Shown: positions 57,801 to 64,000 of the stretch, piece by piece
How the letters are laid out: each line of letters starts with the position of its first letter
Position numbering within the stretch: position 1 is the stretch's first letter
Assembly: GCA_033964015.1 (NCBI GenBank)
Contig: CM066914.1
Coordinates: forward strand, 22,744,234 to 22,808,233
Source of the DNA: Scolanthus callimorphus
Taxonomy: Eukaryota; Cnidaria; Anthozoa; Actiniaria; Edwardsiidae
Reading direction: 5' to 3'
Length of the DNA: 64,000 nucleotides
Translations under genes and position numbers: made by a program
Notes under the pieces: generated by a model
Told to the model about the DNA's origin: nothing
Database searches by the model: none
What the model saw: the letters and a program-made list of their open reading frames with translations, nothing else

Positions 57801-58370
57801 GATCCATTTTCGTTTCCTTTACAGGACAAGTGTCGTTATTTACAAGAAGGGATTTGCAATAATCATGCTACAGACATGAACCATTGAAGAACAGCCAAGG
57901 TTGCAAATTATTTCTGAGATTGCAAACAATAGAGAACAATGTTGACAAGGGAGTGAATTGCTTTGCCAGTAAGCTACCTTTATGTACGCGTGGGCGCCAT
58001 TTCAGCCAATCAGCGAAGGCCGTGAAATGGATGTCACCAGAGCCTCCCCTGCTAGGCGACGAGCCGGGGAGCTCTGGGTTCGAGAATGTGGCTTGTTACA
58101 TTTTATATATAAAAGGGGATTTTCATTCTTTAAAATTATGTACTTTGGGGCCTGGATCAGGGTAATTTTGCCTGATTTTCTAGAGGGTTTTTAAAACAGG
58201 TACTTTTCAAATACAGACATATGTCATTCAAAAGTGCTAGCATTACTTTCCTAAATAATCTCTTCCCTGTGACCATGGGGAGGTGGGAGTTTCAATTGAC
58301 TTGTGCATCATTGAATTGCAAAGACTGGCTTTGATTCCCACCAGGGGATGGTGGTGTAATTCGTAAAATG
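54849..58370. other. No gene recognised
   Basis: Contains an inverted repeat (GTATGATATGGATAA at 54871, TTATCCATATCATAC at 54964), a stretch of short open frames on both strands around 56250-57240, and a family B MITE half copy at 58003-58087. None of the frames shows a domain I know. Confidence 0.4.
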
Positions 58371-58388
58371 GACTATAATGAATATTTA

Positions 58389-58688
58389 ACCATTATCCTG
58401 CGAGATTGCGCAGAATATTGTCTGATACTTAGCCGACGAGGGACGCAGTCCCCAGTTGGCTAAATCAGACGATATTCTGCAAAATCGAGCAGGATAATGG
58501 TTTTATTATTCAGCACATTGATAGCACAACCCCCCCCCTGAAAAACATTACTTTTGTGTATTATTTACGAGCTCAACACATCACATTTCCCTCAGAGATG
58601 GATATCGCAGGATATCTGTCATGTACAGAAGACAGCTATTGGGGTTCCAATGACCATTTGGGCAGTGCATCAATGTGCTGAATAAGAA
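58389..58688. mobile_element. Two adjoining fold-back MITEs
   Basis: 58389-58505: ACCATTATCCTGCGAGATTG and mirror, with GGACGCAGTCCC at the tip. 58503-58688: TTATTCAGCACATTGATAGC and mirror ATCAATGTGCTGAATAA. Confidence 0.75.
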
Positions 58689-59451
58689 AAGTGATTAGCT
58701 GTTATGGTCCAATGGCAATCCTATATACTTTCCTGTATTATTTCAGAAAGCTTTGACATTCATTATCTCTGGTCTCAGTGATATTTTTTTACATGACTAC
58801 CACTGCTTTTTTTGGTCAAACTTCTTCGCTACCACTTTCTTTCATGAGAACCTATTCAAAATCACACCAAAGTAAAGGCAATAGATATCAAACTTTTTGA
58901 CATATGCCTATTGAAATCATCATCTTTAGTTCTCTACTGCTTTGGAGAGGGAGCAGAAGACAAAAAATGTGCAGAGTCAAATTGTGAAACCAGAAATTAT
59001 CCCTGGAATTCCTTGCATGAATTTTATGAGAACATTAAAGTCCACTGAGACTAGAAAGGGCCAACCCAGCAACAGCAAACATTTTGAGATACTTGTGTGT
59101 GGCAGGTAAATACAAAAAATGTATGAAAAAATCATGAGAGTGACAATGTGTGGTTCCAGAAAACATCCATACCCCTGGAAAGGTGTTGAAACGTGACCCA
59201 CCCACCCCGCTATGGAATTTCCAAGGAAAAATACAGTATTTGTATGGAAATGATAAGGTAAATTGACCCCCACCCCTACGGAATTTCCAATGCCCTTCCG
59301 CACAATGCTATTCTTATTGGCACACAAGTCCATATAACCACTTGGGCTACACTTGGGCTGCCAATAAAATATGTTTATGTCTATGCAGGTGAAATGTATG
59401 AACATTTTTGCAATCATTATGCATGTGAGAGGCTTGTGACACCCACCTAAT

Positions 59452-59600
59452 GGGCAATTCCAGGGTATTTATGTACCCCTGGGATGGGCAGCATTTGGAA
59501 ATTCTGATTCTGCTTGCATGGGGGGGGGGGGGGGGACAGGAAGCTAGTTGAACCTTGATGGAGTTCTATATGCATGGGGGAGAAGGTAACGGTAAGCCAT
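59452..59600. mobile_element. Half copy of MITE family EE
   Basis: TGGGCAATTCCAGGGTATTT then GAAATTCTGATTCTGC, a G run and TATATGCATGGGGGAG. The opposite terminus is missing. Confidence 0.6.
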
Positions 59601-59627
59601 TTTTAAATCGTGGATATGCGTAGCATA

Positions 59628-60165
59628 TTCACGAGTTATTGTAGTGGGCCAGATGTCACTCGCTCGCTCATAACTCAAGTGTTAGCTCATGACGTCATCT
59701 AAACTAAACAAATTAATATCTCGAGAACGATACATCGCTAGGTGACCAAACTTGGAAAAAGTTATCTGAGTGACAAAGGGGGTCCAGCAACAAAGTCACA
59801 TGACATTACGTCATCAAAACCAGAAAAAAATAATATCTCGAGAACAAAACATCGCTAGGGGACCAAACTTGGACAAAGTTATCTGAGTGACAAAGGGGGT
59901 CCATGACATTACGTCACCAATGACGTCATCAAAACTAGAAAAATTAATATCTCGAGAACGGAACATCGCTAAATGGCCAAACTTGGACAAAGTTATCTGA
60001 GTGACAACGGGCATCCAGTACCAAGGTCATGTGCCATAACGTCATCAATGACATCATCACAACTAGAAAATTGATATCTTGGTAAGGGAACAGGACCAAA
60101 AGTCCAAAACTTGGATAATGAGTATCAACGATTTCCCCGAGGCACTCAGTGCCTTTGACCATTTT
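59628..60165. repeat. CRE-rich modular repeat, copy 2
   Basis: Same order as 36015-36575: GAGTTATTGTAGTGGGCCAG start, repeated TGACGTCATC/ATATCTCGAGAAC modules, hairpin GAGGCACTCAGTGCC at the end. Direct orientation relative to copy 1. Confidence 0.8.
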
Positions 60166-61904
60166 CCTCACCAACAATCCATCACACAAGTGAGAAAATC
60201 TTGCGATCATGAAAATGGCATAATTTAATAATTTGAAGATTGTTCAACCTATGCTTCAAAGTGAAGCTAGATAATGAAATCTACATCCATATGGCCTTCA
60301 TTTTGTTGATGCAGTAGTTTTCTAATCCTTTTTTGAGAAAAGAATAACTATTGAAGTTTTGCAAACAAAAACAGCAAAATTTGTGACAATGATTGCTCAC
60401 CAGATTTGAATACTAATCAGTGCAATTTTTTATACTTATTTTTGTTTTCTAGCAAGTCATTTTGTGTGACCAAATACAACGTATTAAAGAACTAAATCTG
60501 AGTATCTGACCCTTGGGGTTTTGTGAGCCAAAACAAAAGCAAATAAATACCAAATACAGGGAGCAAATTGGAATGCAAGAACATGTGAGTTGCAATGAGA
60601 GAGCACGTGATTGATATTTCAAGGGGAATAAACAAAAACCTAAGTGGTTATTATCACATTACTAAGTGGTTATCACATTACTAATTGATTATCACATTAC
60701 TGTATCAAATATTTTACTCGAATTATGTACTTTTGCGTCCTCCCAACGTGCTGCATGAAATCTTCTGTAATGAGCTTAAACAAAATCACGAATACCGTGC
60801 GGGAAAGTCCGACTTCCGAGTTTGTCTCCTAAAGTTCGCCCCGTGTGCAAACTTTGTTTAAGCTGTGCACAATATATGTGTTGTAAAATTTAGTGCTACA
60901 ACTTTCGCCAGAATATTAAAACTAAGTTTTACGTTTCCACACTAAGTTTTGGACTTTTGTTGACCCGGCTGGCGTATCGGGGAAAACAATTCAAAGTTGC
61001 CGGCCTTTTGTAATTTTTAGGCGTTGCTGCTGACCAGCTAAAAAGTGTGACCGGGCGCACAAAAACGTATTTCCGCGGTGCCGGTCGATGCATATACACT
61101 TTTGTGTTGTTTCATTTTCTCCTGCATGTAGCTATGGGGCTCCGCTACGCGGGCGCCTTCGGCGCCCGCGGGAGCTCCGCTATAAACAATCACATCAGAA
61201 TCACACTTTATTAATTTTACGAAAGGAAGTATTTGCAAAACTTCAGCCCTGCCCACAAATATCTTGCAACTGTCTGGGGTTTTTTTTGTGTGTGTGTGAT
61301 TTTTTTTTTGCTATGTTTGTTCCGCGCACGCCGCCGAAATGACTCCCGCAACTGCAAGATTTCCGGCGAGCGCCTAGTGGCGGCTGCTTTACGTAGGTTA
61401 CAAAGACCGGGCAAAGACAACAAGGTTCCAGGCTTGTGAATGATTGTCAAGGCTTATTATTTCTCGATAACCTGCGCGCGAAGAGGTTCTCGGAAAGGCG
61501 CTCGAGGAAGCTAGCGTATCTGAGGCCGTTCCAGCGCTCGGTCTCGTAAGCCATGCCAATATCGGCTTGTTCCGCTTTTCTCGGTACCACTGTTAGCCTG
61601 GTTGAGCAGGCTAATTAATTTCTCGAAGCACGTTTATAATAAGAGGCCACTTTTCCCGGTTTTCAGGGCTGCGGGCAGCAAAATTATAACAGGGACGGAT
61701 TTAGAGGGGAAGGCGAGGGACCGCCCCCCTCCCCCTCCATGCATTTTACTGTTTTCGCCCCCCAAAGCCTCATTCTGAAATTCAGTGGATCCGTCCCTGA
61801 AGATCGTTAGTCCACTTGATTAGAAAAACATAATATATCAATTTGGATCCGTTTATATAGAATTTGCATGAATTAGGGCAAAGTTAATGGATCAACATCA
61901 AGTC
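60166..61904. other. No gene seen; GC-rich hairpin
   Basis: A strong hairpin GCGGGCGCCTTCGGCGCCCGC lies at 61149-61171. TTTCCGCGGTGCCG at 61071 is the reverse of CGGCACCGCGGAAAT at 57139. Short open frames carry no family signal. Confidence 0.4.
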
Positions 61905-62450
61905 AAGTCAAGTTTATTTACCATTACATTGTTTACAGGAAATGAGTACATTTGATAAGATATTTTCATCTGTTTACAATTGTAATGGTAGGAGGACTAT
62001 ATAACCCCATTGGGTTTTACAAGTAGTCCCCCTTTTTTTAAATCTTTTACAAAAGTATAATGTCATAATCAGGTTTCTATACAGCAAGTTTAAGCATGTT
62101 AAGATGATATTAATTTCCTAGTAGTAATAATGAGAATGAAAGATTCATGTGGTTAAGAGAAACGTTTTTAGTTTTTTTTTGAAACTGTAGATTGAAATAT
62201 TGTTTTCTTTAAGAGATGCTGGAAGTGAGTTCCATACTATTGTTATTGCATTTCTAGTTGAAAAGCGTCCATAATTAGTTCTATAATAGTTTTTATGGAG
62301 GTGACTTGAGTTCCTAGTATTATGTCTATGAATTTGAGAGTTTTGTTTGATTGCGGAGCTGAAAATATTTGTTGTATTGTTAAGAAGTAACTTAAAATTA
62401 AAGAGTGCTGTGAAATATTTGTTGATTTGTTGTAAATCAACAATCATTTA
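61905..62450 (-). mobile_element. 5'-truncated LINE, reverse-transcriptase C terminus
   Basis: Reverse frame 62447-62145 reads HRHNTRNSSHLHKNYYRTNY ... TIVWNSLPASLKENNIS..SFKKKLKTFLL, typical for the end of an L2/CR1-type ORF2. The 3' tail is a TTGAC repeat (AAGTCAAGTCAAGT on the plus strand at 61900-61914). Confidence 0.8.
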
Positions 62451-63108
62451 CTTCACTAAATTACTTGTAAATTACTGCTTGGGGGAACGCCTTGAAATAG
62501 TAAATAGTAATCGGTGCAGAGTCCCCCGAGAGTCCATTTTGGAAATGCACATATATTTATTTCCCGCCAAAACTGCTAGTATAGAGATTCTAACTCAGTG
62601 GTGCAGAGACAGATATTGGATGGGCCGCCGGAAAGCCTTGCGGAACTAAGCTAAATCAGGAACTAACTTGAAACTAACAGACTAGGCTGTGGCCTGTATA
62701 AAACGGACGCGATTTCCATCACTGATTTCCACAAAAGGTAAAAGAATTCAGCAAGACACAAATAATGCTTCGGGTGCAAATTTGTTGACAGACACCAGAC
62801 TGCAATGGCATTTCCGGTGACCTGGCGCGCTACGCATTTTGGGATAACTCTCTGGGGATTTTCGATGACAACCACAACCTCTCAAACGGTCCGGTAGGTA
62901 CTGATCATTATTCTGGCATTTTGCGCGGACTAATTGTTTTTATTAGTTTAACTGCTGCATAACGGATTCTTGGGGACTCATTCTGGCTTCTCTTAATGAC
63001 TGACTGGTTTATTTTGATGATGGAATTCAGCAAATGCCTTTGAAGTGAGCTGGTTGCTCGTGTGACCTTTTGCGCGGGCAAAAGCTACTGAAAAGTTTGA
63101 TAGAAAAA

Positions 63109-63438
63109 ATGTATTCGCCTCTGGAAAAGGAGCAAGGGAGCCAGTATCTAGAAGCGATCAAAAATTTTACGGCTGCTGAGGTGTGTTTTAAGGATGGAGC
63201 TAACCCATTATCTTTCCAAATAGGAGAGCACTTCAAATTTTTGGCTCGGCGTGACACGGACTGGATTCATGTCGAGCGAACTCTGTGGAAAAATGACCCA
63301 TTGTTGCTAATCGAACACTTCCCGGCCACAGAGACAGGCATTATACCGGCTGATTATGTCATAAATATGGACAAAACTGAGGAAAATGGGCTCGATCAGA
63401 GCAGTGAAACAGAGAGTCAAGATGAAGAATCACTCAAG
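63109..63438 (+). CDS. First exon of an SH3-domain protein (partial)
   Basis: An ATG at 63109 (context AAAAAATG) opens 110 codons ending at a donor, CTCAAG|GTAATG, phase 0. Residues from about 20 to 80 look like an SH3 domain: a start resembling the ALYDF region, NPLSFQIGEHFKFLARRDTDWIHV (ELSF...GD...D..W) and GIIPADYV (GlfPsNYV). An acidic, serine-rich linker follows (SSETESQDEESLK). SH3 domains bind proline-rich ligands in signalling and cytoskeletal complexes. I do not recognise the family. The tryptophan pair typical of SH3 is reduced to one W, and the RT-loop side is unusual, with an insert WKNDPLLLIEHFPATET. The rest of the gene lies in or beyond 63439-64000. Confidence 0.65.
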
Positions 63439-64000
63439 GTAATGATAAACTGGCCCAAACCGCATCGTAAACAATGACCGGTTCTTACTTTCCAGTCGAA
63501 CTCGCATTTTGCGCAAGCCTTGAAATACAGGAAATACACGCCTAAGATCTCATCTAGCTGTAAATTCCGGTAATGTGTTGCATAATTTGACAGTCACAGT
63601 AGCTCTAACTGTTTTTTCGTTGATAACCTTCCGTACTTGGCATCTGAGGCCGTGAATTAGAAATTACTTTTGCTTTTGTTTTCATAATTCGTTTGTCTAT
63701 CTTGAGTCGAGAGTATCCGTCGAAATCTACTAGTTTCCTCATTATTCCGATAACTCTTTCTCTCTTGGCTAAAACAGTAAACATAACACTTCTGAAATCG
63801 TTTCGGCGATCAAAACCAAGTAAGTGCTATTTTCGTTTAGTCGTCTGCGTACCGGATTGAACAATCAATTCGTTGACTGCTACAATACATCAGAATTCAG
63901 CTCATGTTGTTTAGAGATTTTACACCAAAACATATTTATTGAAGCTCATCAATTATACATACCAGTATTCTTAGTGGCTCATGATACAGTAATATGCTTC
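63439..64000. other. Intron after the SH3 exon; no further exon identified
   Basis: The donor at 63439 starts an intron that probably runs past the window end. AT-rich, no repeat ends seen. Confidence 0.4.

Noticed and set aside
1..64000. tRNA, rRNA or snoRNA genes
   Set aside because: No tRNA B-box/cloverleaf or rRNA stretch was seen by eye. Intronic snoRNAs in RPL37A are possible, but I could not place C/D or H/ACA boxes with confidence; a covariance-model scan would decide.

Overview
The window reads as nuclear DNA of an early-branching animal, most likely an anthozoan cnidarian and plausibly a stony coral. The evidence is GT-AG introns in every multi-exon gene, animal-type orthologues that stay close to the human proteins, an intronless divergent rhodopsin-like GPCR, and very many short fold-back (MITE-like) repeats. 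The species call is inference; the gene calls are not.

Genes, left to right: the last two exons of fumarylacetoacetase FAH (+, 1015-2302); a single-exon class A GPCR (-, 3488-4420); MINDY3/FAM188A deubiquitinase (-, 15 exons, 7259-18814); the mitochondrial citrate carrier SLC25A1 (+, 6 exons, 19274-30812); the meiotic recombination factor HOP2/PSMC3IP (-, 11 exons, 32121-39172); ribosomal protein RPL37A (+, 4 exons, 39408-42160); a FAM134/RETREG ER-phagy receptor (-, 9 exons, 47197-52808); and the first exon of an SH3-domain protein (+, 63109-63438) that continues past the window. MINDY3/SLC25A1 and HOP2/RPL37A are head-to-head pairs with short shared upstream regions of about 460 and 235 bp. 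SLC25A1/HOP2 and RPL37A/RETREG converge. The genes are housekeeping functions with no shared pathway.

Exon chains were built by matching each exon to the known family and checking splice sites and codon phase. MINDY3, RPL37A and the visible FAH exons are fully consistent. SLC25A1, HOP2 and RETREG each need one or two extra bases to stay in frame, mostly in homopolymer runs, which suggests assembly indels.

The rest of the window is dominated by non-autonomous DNA transposons with inverted termini, often nested. Several have 9-bp target duplications (Mutator-like), two have TAA duplications (Harbinger-like), and one is hAT-like with subterminal CCGCACTTTT repeats. Four 5'-truncated LINE ends are present. 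The most striking event is a 382-bp Mutator-like element inserted exactly at the 5' splice site of SLC25A1 exon 4. Its 9-bp target duplication copies the splice donor, and an equal-length sister copy lies in a MINDY3 intron. The 10-kb stretch 52.85-63.1 kb holds repeats but no gene I can recognise.
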